From positions 3,658,001 through 3,722,000 of the forward strand of contig OY781965.2 of assembly GCA_963677395.2 (NCBI GenBank): 64,000 nucleotides of DNA, read 5' to 3'. The notes beneath the pieces were generated by a model, which was given only the letters and a program-made list of their open reading frames with translations, had not been told where the DNA came from and made no database searches. The position numbers were made by a program, and so were the translations under genes. Of the stretch, positions 45,675 to 54,797 are shown in pieces. Every line of letters starts with the position of its first letter. The stretch's first letter is position 1. This stretch comes from G963667975 sp963677395 (lineage in GTDB: Bacteria; Bacteroidota; Bacteroidia; Bacteroidales; G963667975).

Positions 45675-46586
45675 ATGTTGAAATATACCTTTTTTATCAA
45701 AGGGCTAATCATTTGTTTTATAGCTTCTTTGTTTGTTTTTAGTGGATGTGATAAGTTTGACGGAGATCAAACTACTCCTGCATACCTTCACATTGATTCT
45801 ATTTCATTGAAAGATAATGTCGAAATATTCGAAGGTTCTCTTTCTCATAAAATTGTGGATGCGTGGGTGTATGTTGATGATATTCTGATCGGTGCATTTG
45901 AGCTACCCGCTACGATACCAATACTTAAACAAGGCAAACATACTGTAAAGATTGCTCCGGGAATTAAAATGAACGGAATTGCAAACACGCGTATCAGCTA
46001 TCCATTTTTTGACATTATCAAGATAGAAAATGTCATGTTTACGCCCGATAGCATAACCAAAATCGGTCAAAACTTAACCGTTTCAAATTATAGTACAGCA
46101 ACTTCTTTTCCATATAAAGAAGATTTTGAAGACGGTGGAATAACTTTCCAGAAATCAAATGGAAGCGATACAACCATTATAAAAACAAATGATCCCGGGC
46201 AAGTTTTTGAAGGTGGATTTTCAGGAGGTATATTTCTTAACAACACTCAGGATTTCTTCGAAATACAAACGATAAACACAATTACGCTTCCACACTCAGG
46301 CACTCCTGTATTTCTGGAAATGAACTACAAAACAAATAATCCATTACGAATTGGGTTATATGTGTACTATTCATCTTCTACAACACAACAAATTCCAATC
46401 ATTGTTTTAAATCCCACAAATGGAAAATGGAATAAGGTTTATATAAACCTCACCCCAACATTAAATTCAACAACTACTGCTACTAGCTATAGACTCTGGA
46501 TGGGCGAATACAAGAAGAATGGAGATACGCCACTTGAAGTTTATATTGATAATCTGAAAATTGTACATCCGAAAGTATCTAAATAG
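45675..46586 (+). CDS. Lipoprotein of unknown function
   Basis: A 303-residue protein from the ATG at 45675, giving MLKYTFFIKGLIICFIASLFVFSGC with the lipobox Cys at 25. The longer frame from 45639 would overlap the upstream hairpin and spoil the signal peptide. The N-terminal half resembles a PEGA-like or carbohydrate-facing beta domain (VYVDDILIGAFELPATIPILKQGKHTVKI). The C-terminal half (about 150-300) looks like a jelly-roll domain. It ends 8 bases before the sugar transferase gene, so the two are co-transcribed. Function is unknown, probably envelope or polysaccharide related. Confidence 0.7.
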   Translation: MLKYTFFIKGLIICFIASLFVFSGCDKFDGDQTTPAYLHIDSISLKDNVEIFEGSLSHKIVDAWVYVDDILIGAFELPATIPILKQGKHTVKIAPGIKMNGIANTRISYPFFDIIKIENVMFTPDSITKIGQNLTVSNYSTATSFPYKEDFEDGGITFQKSNGSDTTIIKTNDPGQVFEGGFSGGIFLNNTQDFFEIQTINTITLPHSGTPVFLEMNYKTNNPLRIGLYVYYSSSTTQQIPIIVLNPTNGKWNKVYINLTPTLNSTTTATSYRLWMGEYKKNGDTPLEVYIDNLKIVHPKVSK

Positions 46587-46594
46587 AGTTTGCC

Positions 46595-48010
46595 ATGAAC
46601 AAAACAAAGCAAACAGCAAAATATATACTTGCGGATTTCTCTACTGCTTTTATAGCATGGGGTTTATTCTTCATCTATCGAAAATTTAAGATTGAGCCGT
46701 ATTATCTTGAAGATATCCAAAACATTCTTCAGGATACAAAATTGCACTTGGGACTTATGCTGGTTCCCCTGTTTTGGCTAACCACATACACCCTGAGTGG
46801 TTATTATCGCAAAATATACCGTAAATCGAGACTTGAAGAGCTTAAAAACACTATTGCAATGTGTTTTTCCGGTGTTTTAGTGCTCTTTTTTTTATTGATT
46901 CTGGATGACTTTATCACCAATTATAGAAACTACTATCAGGCATTTTTTGTATTGTTTGGTATTCATTTTACGCTTACCTACGCGTTTCGGTTTATCATTA
47001 CCACAACTACTGCACACAAAATCCACAATCGAATTATTGGTTTCAGAACCATCATTATCGGGAGCAATCACAATGCGGTAAATATCTACACCGAAATTGA
47101 AAATCAAAAAGTATCGAATGGAAATAAATTTGTTGGTTTTGTAACAGCAAACGGAGAAGGAAATTATCCTTTGAATGAATTTCTTCCACGACTGGGTTCA
47201 TTTGCTGATTTAAAAAACGTAATAACCGAACATAACATTGAAGAGGTTATTATTGCCATTGAGGAAAATGAGCACAAAAAGATTCAAAAAATCATTACTG
47301 AACTGGAAGATCATGATGTAGTGATTAAGATAATCCCTGACATGCAGGATATTCTGGTAGGTGCTGTAAAGATGAGCTCGATCTACCAAGCTCCATTAAT
47401 TCTTATTTCACCAGATTTAATGCCAGCATGGCAACTTTCAGTCAAGCGTTTTTTAGACATTTTAACCTCATCAATTTGTTTGATCTTATTGAGTCCGCTA
47501 TTTTTGTTTCTGGCGTTAGGCGTTAAACACTCGTCAAAAGGACCTGTGTTTTATTCACATATCAGGATTGGGTATAAAGGTCGTCCATTTCGTATCTATA
47601 AATTCCGTTCGATGTATATGGATTCCGAAAATGGCACACCGTTGCTTTCAAGCAAAGAAGATCCACGCATCACAAATTTCGGACGTTTTATGCGTAAATA
47701 TCGTCTGGATGAATTACCTCAATTCTACAACGTTTTGATCGGAAACATGTCGTTGGTTGGACCTCGCCCTGAACGGCAACATTTTATTGACGAAATCGTA
47801 AAGCGTGCACCTCAATACAAATTATTACACAAAGTTAAACCCGGTATTACATCGTGGGGGCAAGTGAAATTCGGCTATGCCGAAAACGTTGATCAGATGA
47901 TTGAACGTACTAAATTCGATCTACTCTACATCGAAAATATGTCGCTGGCTACAGATGTAAAAATTCTACTTTACACCATTCTGATCATCATCAAAGGCGA
48001 CGGGCAGTAA
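46595..48010 (+). CDS. Exopolysaccharide polyprenyl-phosphate glycosylphosphotransferase (WcaJ/PssY-type)
   Basis: A 471-residue inner-membrane protein. Four hydrophobic segments in the first 140 residues, a CoA-binding-like Rossmann region (about 145-260), another membrane hairpin (about 283-312), and the bacterial sugar transferase domain to the end: KRFLDILTSSICL, FYSHIRIGYKGRPFRIYKFRSM, YRLDELPQFYNVLIGNMSLVGPRPE, and the LLHKVKPGITSWGQV segment. It transfers a sugar-1-phosphate from a nucleotide sugar to undecaprenyl phosphate, the first step of exopolysaccharide, O-antigen or glycoprotein glycan assembly. No other glycan synthesis genes follow here. Confidence 0.93.
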   Translation: MNKTKQTAKYILADFSTAFIAWGLFFIYRKFKIEPYYLEDIQNILQDTKLHLGLMLVPLFWLTTYTLSGYYRKIYRKSRLEELKNTIAMCFSGVLVLFFLLILDDFITNYRNYYQAFFVLFGIHFTLTYAFRFIITTTTAHKIHNRIIGFRTIIIGSNHNAVNIYTEIENQKVSNGNKFVGFVTANGEGNYPLNEFLPRLGSFADLKNVITEHNIEEVIIAIEENEHKKIQKIITELEDHDVVIKIIPDMQDILVGAVKMSSIYQAPLILISPDLMPAWQLSVKRFLDILTSSICLILLSPLFLFLALGVKHSSKGPVFYSHIRIGYKGRPFRIYKFRSMYMDSENGTPLLSSKEDPRITNFGRFMRKYRLDELPQFYNVLIGNMSLVGPRPERQHFIDEIVKRAPQYKLLHKVKPGITSWGQVKFGYAENVDQMIERTKFDLLYIENMSLATDVKILLYTILIIIKGDGQ

Positions 48011-48242
48011 AGAAATGTAAATATTCCTGAAATACGCTGACTAATGTAACATGGCTTAATTTTATACCATGTTATTCTATTTCTGATACGAACAATCTAA
48101 ATCGTTTAACCTCATTAACTGTTTACTATCAACATCTTGAGCATCCTGTTTGTATAAAACATCACAATTAACACATCTTCCACCCTTTACCTTACTCCAT
48201 ATACCTTATTTTTTCCGTTCTTTGTGATGAAAATTCAATGCC

Positions 48243-50174
48243 ATGAAAAGATTTACTGCATTCTTTATATTCGTTGTAATGGCGGGCTGTATTTATGCAC
48301 AGCAGGGTAAAAAACTCCACGTGATTTCGCACAATAAGGTGTTGATTGTAACCAATCCGTCGAAAGGAATAAACAGTGAATATCGCTGGGCTAAATTTCC
48401 GGGACTAAAAACACCGTTCCGTAAGGTAATGCTGAACATTACTTATCAATGTCCTGACAGCCTGCATTGTGGAGAATGGGATTATGTTGACGGCGTTTTT
48501 CTTACCCAATCAAAAAACATGCACCTGCCCTCGAACCGGATTGAACTGGCTCGTATCATTACACCTTACGGCTGGCGTTTCGACAATAAATGGAAGTTCA
48601 CTTGGCAAGTAGATATAACCGACTTTTCACTTTTCCTTCGCGACTCAGTTGAAATAGAATTTTATCATTCGGGCTACGAAAACAATAAAGACAGAGGCTG
48701 GGTTGTAACACTCGACTTCGAAATAACCGAAGGTAAGTCTGCCATGCTATGCACAGGCATGGATACTTTATGGAGCGGAAACATTGCCTACGGCGATTCA
48801 TTAAACCCTTTCGAAAACAGAGTTTCTCCTAAAACATTTACCACCCCTAAAAAGTCTGATTTTGCCCGTATCCGAATTGTTCAAACTGGTCATGGTATGG
48901 ATGATAAAGAAAACTGTGCCGAATTTTGCAGTAAATGGCGGAAAACTTATTTCGACAACACTGTAGTAAACGAACGCCAGGTGTGGAAAACCTGTGGTGA
49001 AAATCCGCTATATCCACAAGCCGGAACATGGATTTTTAATCGGGCAAACTGGTGCCCTGGAAGTGTGGTTGAGCCGGAGACATTTGATATTCCTGCAAAA
49101 CCTAAATCTACGCATAATGTTGATATTGAAATGGAACCCTATATTAATTCCAGCAAACCTACAGCAGTTTACAATATTTCATCTTACCTGTTTTATTACA
49201 CAAAACCTTGGGCAAAAAATGATGTTGAACTTACCGAAATCGTTACTCCGTCGTTGAAAGACATCTATTCGCGTCAAAATCCGGTGTGCAGCAATCCTGT
49301 AATTAAAGTAAAAAATCACGGACAAAACAGCTTGAAACAACTCACTATTTTCTATGGTGTTAAAGGAACTATTCCTGTTTCATACACATGGAACGGTGAA
49401 TTACAGTCGCAAAAAATTACCGAAATTGTACTGCCCGGACTTAGCTTCCAAGATGCGAAAGAAACTACATTCGAAGTACACATTGAAAAACCCAACGGAA
49501 AAAAAGACGAATATCCCGCTGATAATACATTGAACAGTGAATTCCGTTTACCACCTGTAATGAGTACTGAATTTATCGTGGCATTCAGGAGCAATCATGA
49601 TTCCACCCACACATCCTATACTATAACTTCTTCAAAAGGTGATGTAGTGTACAGTCGGGGAACGTCAGACATTAAGCCAAATATTCTCTATTACGATACC
49701 ATTCGTCTGAAACCGGGATGTTACCAGCTGTTTGTTGCCGACACTGCCAGTGATGGTCTAGAATTCTGGTTCAACCCCGAAGGCGGTTATGGATATTTCC
49801 GGATTTTAAACATCAATGGAGAGCTCCTCCGTGCGTTTGGTTCTGATTTCGGTTCAAACATCGATTACTGGTTCAGCGTGCAGGAAAATGCAATTACAAA
49901 GCCTGAAGCAGCCGATCTGCCTATCGCAAACCCTTTTTCTGTACGAAATCAAGGTATTTTCGAGATGGAGATCTTTCTCAATAAAACCGAAGATGTAACC
50001 ATAAATATTCTGAACAGCGAAGGGAAAGAGGTTTTCAGCAAGTTGTACCCAAGCTACAAAGCCGGATTCCTGCCTGTTGACATATCGAAGGAAGCGGATG
50101 GAATTTACACCGTACAGGTGCTTACATCCGGGAAAACCACCAGCCGAAAAATCAGAGTAAAGCACAAAGAATAG
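48243..50174 (+). CDS. Secreted peptide-N-glycosidase F homologue with T9SS sorting domain
   Basis: A 643-residue protein with signal peptide (1-19). It matches PNGase F, which removes N-glycans from glycoproteins by cutting the Asn-GlcNAc amide. The first half carries C70 and C76 with CGEWD (D80, matching catalytic D60). The second has GHGMDDKENCAEFC with C225, E227 and C229 (E227 matching catalytic E206 in the C204-C208 loop), and C251 and C271 match the third disulfide. A linker with CARDB-like strands (about 335-440) follows, then an added beta domain and a T9SS sorting domain (about 560-643, ending TSRKIRVKHKE). It is probably released or held on the cell surface. It follows the polysaccharide transferase by 232 bases and likely has its own promoter. 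Confidence 0.85.
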   Translation: MKRFTAFFIFVVMAGCIYAQQGKKLHVISHNKVLIVTNPSKGINSEYRWAKFPGLKTPFRKVMLNITYQCPDSLHCGEWDYVDGVFLTQSKNMHLPSNRIELARIITPYGWRFDNKWKFTWQVDITDFSLFLRDSVEIEFYHSGYENNKDRGWVVTLDFEITEGKSAMLCTGMDTLWSGNIAYGDSLNPFENRVSPKTFTTPKKSDFARIRIVQTGHGMDDKENCAEFCSKWRKTYFDNTVVNERQVWKTCGENPLYPQAGTWIFNRANWCPGSVVEPETFDIPAKPKSTHNVDIEMEPYINSSKPTAVYNISSYLFYYTKPWAKNDVELTEIVTPSLKDIYSRQNPVCSNPVIKVKNHGQNSLKQLTIFYGVKGTIPVSYTWNGELQSQKITEIVLPGLSFQDAKETTFEVHIEKPNGKKDEYPADNTLNSEFRLPPVMSTEFIVAFRSNHDSTHTSYTITSSKGDVVYSRGTSDIKPNILYYDTIRLKPGCYQLFVADTASDGLEFWFNPEGGYGYFRILNINGELLRAFGSDFGSNIDYWFSVQENAITKPEAADLPIANPFSVRNQGIFEMEIFLNKTEDVTINILNSEGKEVFSKLYPSYKAGFLPVDISKEADGIYTVQVLTSGKTTSRKIRVKHKE

Positions 50175-50222
50175 CAACAGATTATATTTAATAATATCAC
50201 TGATAATCAGCAAATTAGCAAT

Positions 50223-50272
50223 GTGCTGTTTAAAAAGTCTTTTTACTTGAAGAAAGACTTTTTAAACAGCAC
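50223..50272 (+). terminator. Perfect 20-bp inverted repeat after the PNGase F-like gene
   Basis: Arms 50223-50242 and 50253-50272 (start GTGCTGTTTAAAAAG) pair perfectly around a 10-base loop. A T-rich tail (CTTTCTTTT) follows. Likely a terminator with an unusually long stem. Confidence 0.65.
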
Positions 50273-50642
50273 TTTCTTTTAAGTTCTGATATATTTTTAT
50301 CCGACACCATAATGACTTCGGGTTAATTCATAATTCACATTGATATAACTTTCTTAAAAAACTATCCGGTAAAGATTTTCAACAAATACATCAGGCATAA
50401 AAACGACGAATTAAACCTACCAAATAAAAAAAAATGTAATTCACACTCTTATTGCATTTTACAAAGTAAACAAATTTATAAAACACTAATTATCCAGCAC
50501 TTACAAGATTCAAAAAAAATCATTCAAAAAAAATTATGGGAAAAACTTTTTTTGAAGAATCAAATAGCCTATATTTAACCTCAAATTCCTGACTAAGTGG
50601 AATAAAAAAACAAACAACCACTGTTCCAGGAAGTAAATTGTA
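50273..50642. other. Intergenic region, AT-rich
   Basis: About 370 bases with many poly-A tracts between the inverted repeat and the next promoter. No gene, RNA or repeat is recognised. Confidence 0.4.
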
Positions 50643-50650
50643 TATTTTTG
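50643..50650 (+). promoter_or_regulatory. Putative -7 element of the four-helix-bundle gene
   Basis: TATTTTTG, an exact TAnnTTTG match 33 bases before the ATG at 50684. It overlaps an in-frame TTG (50648) that is thereby excluded as start. Confidence 0.5.
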
Positions 50651-50683
50651 CTTTATCAATTTATTACTAAACACACTAGTACC

Positions 50684-51109
50684 ATGGAAAACGGAAACGA
50701 AAGAATCAGCAGCTTTTTCAGATTTGAAGATCTGAGAATCTATCACAAATCCCTCGAATATATTGAGTGGGTTAACAAAACCGTAAGCTTCTTCCCCGAA
50801 GATGCACGTCTCACTATTGCTTTACCCTTCAGCAAATCGGCTCAGGCTATTGCTCTGAATATTGCCGAAGGCTCTGCCCGCAACAAAAGTCAGTTCGTTT
50901 ATTATCTGAAAATGGCAAAAAGCTCCGTACGCGAATGTGTTGTATTTACAGCCATGGCAAAACATCACAATCTAATCTCGGAAATTGCAGAAGAAGAATC
51001 TCGCAATCATTTAATGGAATTAACAAAAATGATTGGCGCATTAATTGCATCTTTGCAAAAATCTTCAGGCATGTCTGGCAGTAGAAGAGACGATCGCGAT
51101 GAAGACTAA
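50684..51109 (+). CDS. Four helix bundle protein (S23/23S rRNA-IVP family)
   Basis: A 141-residue protein of four amphipathic helices with the family motifs FEDLRIYHKSLEYIEWV, SKSAQAIALNIAEGSAR and FVYYLKMAKSSVRECV. The family was first found in intervening sequences of 23S rRNA genes, but most Bacteroidetes copies, like this one, are not near rRNA. Function is unknown, with RNA binding suspected. It is 55 bases ahead of the DUF1015 gene on the same strand. The longer frame from 50648 overlaps the promoter. Confidence 0.88.
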   Translation: MENGNERISSFFRFEDLRIYHKSLEYIEWVNKTVSFFPEDARLTIALPFSKSAQAIALNIAEGSARNKSQFVYYLKMAKSSVRECVVFTAMAKHHNLISEIAEEESRNHLMELTKMIGALIASLQKSSGMSGSRRDDRDED

Positions 51110-51164
51110 GAATGAACAACTTAATTCATATCATAATTACTCATCTTAATTAAAATTACCAGAA

Positions 51165-52412
51165 ATGGCAGTATTAAAAGCTTTCAGGGGACTGAGGCCT
51201 CCTAAGGATATAGTGCGTGATTTGGCCTCACGTCCGTATGATGTTTTAAATTCAGAAGAAGCACGTGTTGAAGCAGACGGAAACCAATACTCTCTCCTTC
51301 ACATTATTAAACCGGAAATCGATCTCCCAAGAGGAATCGATGAACACGATGAAACGGTTTATTTAAAAGCTCAGGAAAACTTAAACAAGTTCAAAGCGAA
51401 CAACTGGTTAGTACAAGATGCTGAAGACTGCTTGTACATCTACGCTCAAACCATGGATGGCCGTACACAATACGGTATTGTAGGCTGTGCAGCCGTAGAA
51501 GATTACATGAACGGCATCATCAAAAAGCACGAGCTTACCCGTAAGGATAAAGAAGAAGACCGAATGAAACACGTTCGCATCACCAATGCAAATATGGAAC
51601 CAGTTTTCTTTACCTATCCTGCAGTAAAAGAAATCGACGAAATTGTTGCAAACATTGTGAAAAACGAGCCCGATTATAATTTCACTGCAAGTGAGGGTTT
51701 TGGTCACCATTTTTGGACAATCCGCGACAAAGTAACTATTGCACGTATCGAAGAGCTCTTCCGTACTAAAGTACCCTTCACTTACGTAGCCGATGGTCAT
51801 CACCGTACTGCTGCCGCTGCATTGGTAGGTGCTGAAAAACGTAAAAACAATCCAAACCATAACGGTACCGAAGAATACAATTTCTTCCTTGCCGTTCACT
51901 TTCCCGATAATCAACTGAAAATCATCGACTACAATCGCGTAGTAAAAGATCTCAACGGCCTTACCGCTGCTGAACTCATTGAAAAACTGCACGAAAACTT
52001 CATCGTGAAAGAAGAAGGTACCGAAATTTACAAACCAGAATCATTGCACGAATTCAGCATGTATCTCGAAAGTAAATGGTACTCAATGAAAGCTAAAAAC
52101 GGAACTTACGACGACAACGATCCTATCGGAGTGCTTGATGTAACCATTCTTTCAAATCTTGTTCTTGACAAAATTCTCGGTATTAAAGACCTCCGCACCG
52201 ACAAACGGATCGATTTCGTGGGTGGTATCCGCGGATTAGGCGAGTTGAAACGCCGTGTTGACAATGGTGAAATGAAAGTAGCTTTTGCATTATATGCAGT
52301 GTCGATGAAACAACTGATTGACATTGCCGACAGTGGCAACATCATGCCTCCTAAAACCACCTGGTTCGAACCCAAACTTCGTAGTGGTTTAGTAGTTCAC
52401 GAACTCGTATAA
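51165..52412 (+). CDS. DUF1015 family protein
   Basis: A 415-residue soluble protein with family landmarks RPPKDIVRDLASRPYDVLNSEEAR at the start, RKDKEEDRMKHVRITNANMEPVFF in the middle, and the very conserved VADGHHRTAAAAL near residue 205. Many Bacteroidetes carry this gene beside serC and serA. Here it stands without them, behind a four-helix-bundle gene. The VADGHHR motif recalls ParB/Srx-like nucleotide folds, but the activity is unknown. A strong terminator follows. Confidence 0.9.
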   Translation: MAVLKAFRGLRPPKDIVRDLASRPYDVLNSEEARVEADGNQYSLLHIIKPEIDLPRGIDEHDETVYLKAQENLNKFKANNWLVQDAEDCLYIYAQTMDGRTQYGIVGCAAVEDYMNGIIKKHELTRKDKEEDRMKHVRITNANMEPVFFTYPAVKEIDEIVANIVKNEPDYNFTASEGFGHHFWTIRDKVTIARIEELFRTKVPFTYVADGHHRTAAAALVGAEKRKNNPNHNGTEEYNFFLAVHFPDNQLKIIDYNRVVKDLNGLTAAELIEKLHENFIVKEEGTEIYKPESLHEFSMYLESKWYSMKAKNGTYDDNDPIGVLDVTILSNLVLDKILGIKDLRTDKRIDFVGGIRGLGELKRRVDNGEMKVAFALYAVSMKQLIDIADSGNIMPPKTTWFEPKLRSGLVVHELV

Positions 52413-52428
52413 TCTGAACAATTATAGC

Positions 52429-52459
52429 AAAAACGCCTCCGTGAGGGGGCGTTTTTTTT
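52429..52459 (+). terminator. Terminator of the DUF1015 gene
   Basis: AACGCCTCC / GGGGGCGTT hairpin with a GTGA loop and eight T. It may also serve the convergent minus-strand gene. Confidence 0.88.
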
Positions 52460-52460
52460 G

Positions 52461-52721
52461 CTACTGAATTTCCTTCTTCTCAATCAAACCATCAATCTCA
52501 TCCTGTACCCGTTTAATGGCGGCATCAAAAAGAGGTTTGATTTTCTGTGGCAATGTAAGATCACACTGGAAAAGCTCTCTGAATTCTTTCATAACAAATA
52601 GTTCAATCGCATCAATGAATCGTGAATCTAAGGTTAAAACATTGTAATTGCGTTCTAATTCAAGGACAAATCCCATAAAATCATCAGGATTTGTGTTGAA
52701 GAAACGACAATTCCAATCCAT
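52461..52721 (-). CDS. Small protein of unknown function
   Basis: An 86-residue, mostly helical, acidic-to-neutral cytoplasmic protein with no signal peptide and no recognised motif. It sits immediately against the terminator of the convergent DUF1015 gene and 33 bases after the GT87 gene on the same strand, so they may be co-transcribed. Coding character rests on position, length and amino-acid balance only. Confidence 0.55.
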   Translation of the reverse strand: MDWNCRFFNTNPDDFMGFVLELERNYNVLTLDSRFIDAIELFVMKEFRELFQCDLTLPQKIKPLFDAAIKRVQDEIDGLIEKKEIQ

Positions 52722-52754
52722 TTTTTCATTGATGTTTAATTTTATCAGGTTTGA

Positions 52755-53993
52755 TTAAAATTCCCCTTTCTTTTTCAGACATCCGGTATTATCACAACAA
52801 CAAACAGATACAATACATAATATTAAAACAAGCAGAATGTTACCCAGACCAAGCGTGCCTACAGACGCTACAGCCTTTGAAAACGTTGCACCGAGTAAAT
52901 CATGCCAATTAGCACCATACAGCAGCCAGCTCAATACAATCAGATATTTCCACACACTGGTAAATGGCAAACGTATAAAGATCAGTATGCTGTAAAAAAT
53001 CAAAGGTAAAGCCAGTAAAAAATGTTCGGTATCGGTAACCGTTAGCGAAGGAACCAGTGCCAGTAAAACAAAAAATTCCAGTCGGAAATGAAAGGAGCGA
53101 AGCCTTATATTGCTTTGTTCCCACTTTAAATTGCGCAATATTAAAGCCAAAAAAGAAGCTGCAATCAACCCCAAAACCGAGAATATGAGAATCCCGCTCG
53201 AAACCGGAACATTTAAAAGTCTGAAAATCTGATTAAACTGAAAATAGATTGTATCCTGATGCTCTATAGGCGATACATTGTGTACCTGTATAATGGAAAA
53301 CCACTGACAAATCAAATTATTATAACCATCTACACCCATCCATATAAATGGAATCAATAAACCAAAAGCAAGCGTTGTAAATATTGCAACCAACGTATGC
53401 CAACGTCTTCTTACAATCAACCATGGTATAAATATCAGAAAATGCAGTTTAAACAAAATTGCCAATGCAATAATTGAACCTGCAAGAAGCTCTTTCCCTT
53501 CCATTATAAAGCGTAAAGCAAGTAACATTATCAACAATAGCAACATATTTATGTTACCAAGATGAAATTCCCTGTAAAAATGACTCACGCAAATCAAAAA
53601 TGCAAGAAATGCATAACGATTCCACTTAATTTCAGGATATTTTGAATCGAAATAGATAAGCAAATGTCTAAATAGCCACAAAAAGCCAACAAGCATTATA
53701 AAATAGTAACAGACAGCAGCCACTTTAAATGGCAATAACGAAAGAGGATAAAACGGAATCAATGCAATAGGAGAATATTTATAAAAGCCGGAGTCCAGTC
53801 CAAATGGTTTTCCATAGCAACTATTTCCGGTAAAAAATTCACGGGCAGCCTCATAATAAACTCTGAAATCGTTAAGCCAAAAGCGGTGATTATTAAGCTG
53901 TGCAGCAAAAAAAAGTAAGAAAAAGAGTAATCCGAAAATTAAAAACGAGTAAGGAAAAATCTGTTTGTACCTTTGTTTAAAATCCATTTTCAT
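52755..53993 (-). CDS. GT87 (DUF2029) family integral membrane glycosyltransferase
   Basis: About 412 residues with 10 or more hydrophobic segments. The early NDFRVYYEAAREFFTGNSCYGKPFG and YKYSPIALIPFYPLSLLPF segments match the GT-C glycosyltransferase family 87, whose members use polyprenyl-phosphate mannose or similar donors on the outer face of the inner membrane. The start is set at the ATG at 53993 (MKMDFKQ). Two codons later is another ATG, and the longer frame from 54062 runs through the promoter region. Acceptor and sugar are unknown. Confidence 0.82.
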   Translation of the reverse strand: MKMDFKQRYKQIFPYSFLIFGLLFFLLFFAAQLNNHRFWLNDFRVYYEAAREFFTGNSCYGKPFGLDSGFYKYSPIALIPFYPLSLLPFKVAAVCYYFIMLVGFLWLFRHLLIYFDSKYPEIKWNRYAFLAFLICVSHFYREFHLGNINMLLLLIMLLALRFIMEGKELLAGSIIALAILFKLHFLIFIPWLIVRRRWHTLVAIFTTLAFGLLIPFIWMGVDGYNNLICQWFSIIQVHNVSPIEHQDTIYFQFNQIFRLLNVPVSSGILIFSVLGLIAASFLALILRNLKWEQSNIRLRSFHFRLEFFVLLALVPSLTVTDTEHFLLALPLIFYSILIFIRLPFTSVWKYLIVLSWLLYGANWHDLLGATFSKAVASVGTLGLGNILLVLILCIVSVCCCDNTGCLKKKGEF

Positions 53994-54008
53994 CTTTATT
54001 GAGTGAGG

Positions 54009-54016
54009 CAAATATA
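54009..54016 (-). promoter_or_regulatory. Putative -7 element of the GT87 gene
   Basis: TATATTTG on the minus strand, an exact TAnnTTTG match about 15 bases before the start. Confidence 0.45.
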
Positions 54017-54051
54017 GGGGTTTCAAATCTATTTTTCCGCTAAGAAAATGA

Positions 54052-54059
54052 TAACTTTG
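54052..54059 (+). promoter_or_regulatory. Putative -7 element of the yggS gene
   Basis: TAACTTTG, an exact TAnnTTTG match 26 bases before the ATG at 54086. Divergent from the GT87 promoter. Confidence 0.5.
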
Positions 54060-54085
54060 CACGAGTTTATAAGAAGTGATTAAAA

Positions 54086-54769
54086 ATGAACATTGGTAGT
54101 AATATTCAGGAAATTAGAAAAAGTATCCCAACTCATGTTAAACTGGTTGCTGTTTCTAAAACCAAACCTGTAAGTGATCTTGAAGAAGCTTATCAGTCAG
54201 GGCAGCGTATTTTTGGCGAGAACAAGGCTCTCGAAATGCGTGATAAACATGAAATTATGCCCAATAATATTGAATGGCATTTTATCGGACATCTTCAAAC
54301 CAACAAAATTAAATATATCATTCCTTTTGTTTCACTTATTCACAGCATCGACAGTTTTAAACTATTAAAAGAGGTGAATAAAGAAGCACTTAAACATAAT
54401 CGATGCGTTGATTGCCTGCTTCAGTTTCATATTGCAACCGAAGAAAGCAAATTCGGCTTAGACATGAAGGAAGCTCACGAGTTGCTTCAGTCAGAAGAGT
54501 TTTCTAAGCTCAACAATATACGTATTGTAGGGGTAATGGGTATGGCAACTTATACCGAAAATCAGGAACTTATCCGCAAAGAATTTCGACAACTCAAACA
54601 ATATTTCATTGAAACAAAAGAAAAGCATTTTGTCAACAATAATTCTTTCTGTGAAATAAGCATGGGAATGTCAGGTGATTATAAAATTGCTATTGAAGAA
54701 GGAAGTACACTTGTTCGCATTGGAAGTTCTATCTTTGGAGAACGAAACTACACCAATATAAGTAGTTAA
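54086..54769 (+). CDS. yggS: YggS-family pyridoxal phosphate-binding protein (PLPBP)
   Basis: A 227-residue cytoplasmic alanine-racemase-fold protein that binds pyridoxal phosphate and balances vitamin B6 and amino-acid pools without known catalysis. The PLP Lys lies in LVAVSKTKP near residue 26. Other motifs are RIFGENKALEM, WHFIGHLQTNKIKYI, GVMGMATYTE and SMGMSGDYKIAIEEGSTLVRIGSSIFGER. Length is normal. A Na/Pi transporter gene follows after 28 bases. Confidence 0.95.
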   Translation: MNIGSNIQEIRKSIPTHVKLVAVSKTKPVSDLEEAYQSGQRIFGENKALEMRDKHEIMPNNIEWHFIGHLQTNKIKYIIPFVSLIHSIDSFKLLKEVNKEALKHNRCVDCLLQFHIATEESKFGLDMKEAHELLQSEEFSKLNNIRIVGVMGMATYTENQELIRKEFRQLKQYFIETKEKHFVNNNSFCEISMGMSGDYKIAIEEGSTLVRIGSSIFGERNYTNISS

Positions 54770-54797
54770 AAAACAATATATTAGAATATTAATCAAC

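Noticed and set aside
50684..51109. 23S rRNA intervening-sequence protein inside an rRNA operon
   Set aside because: No rRNA sequence is nearby; the gene is a free-standing family member.
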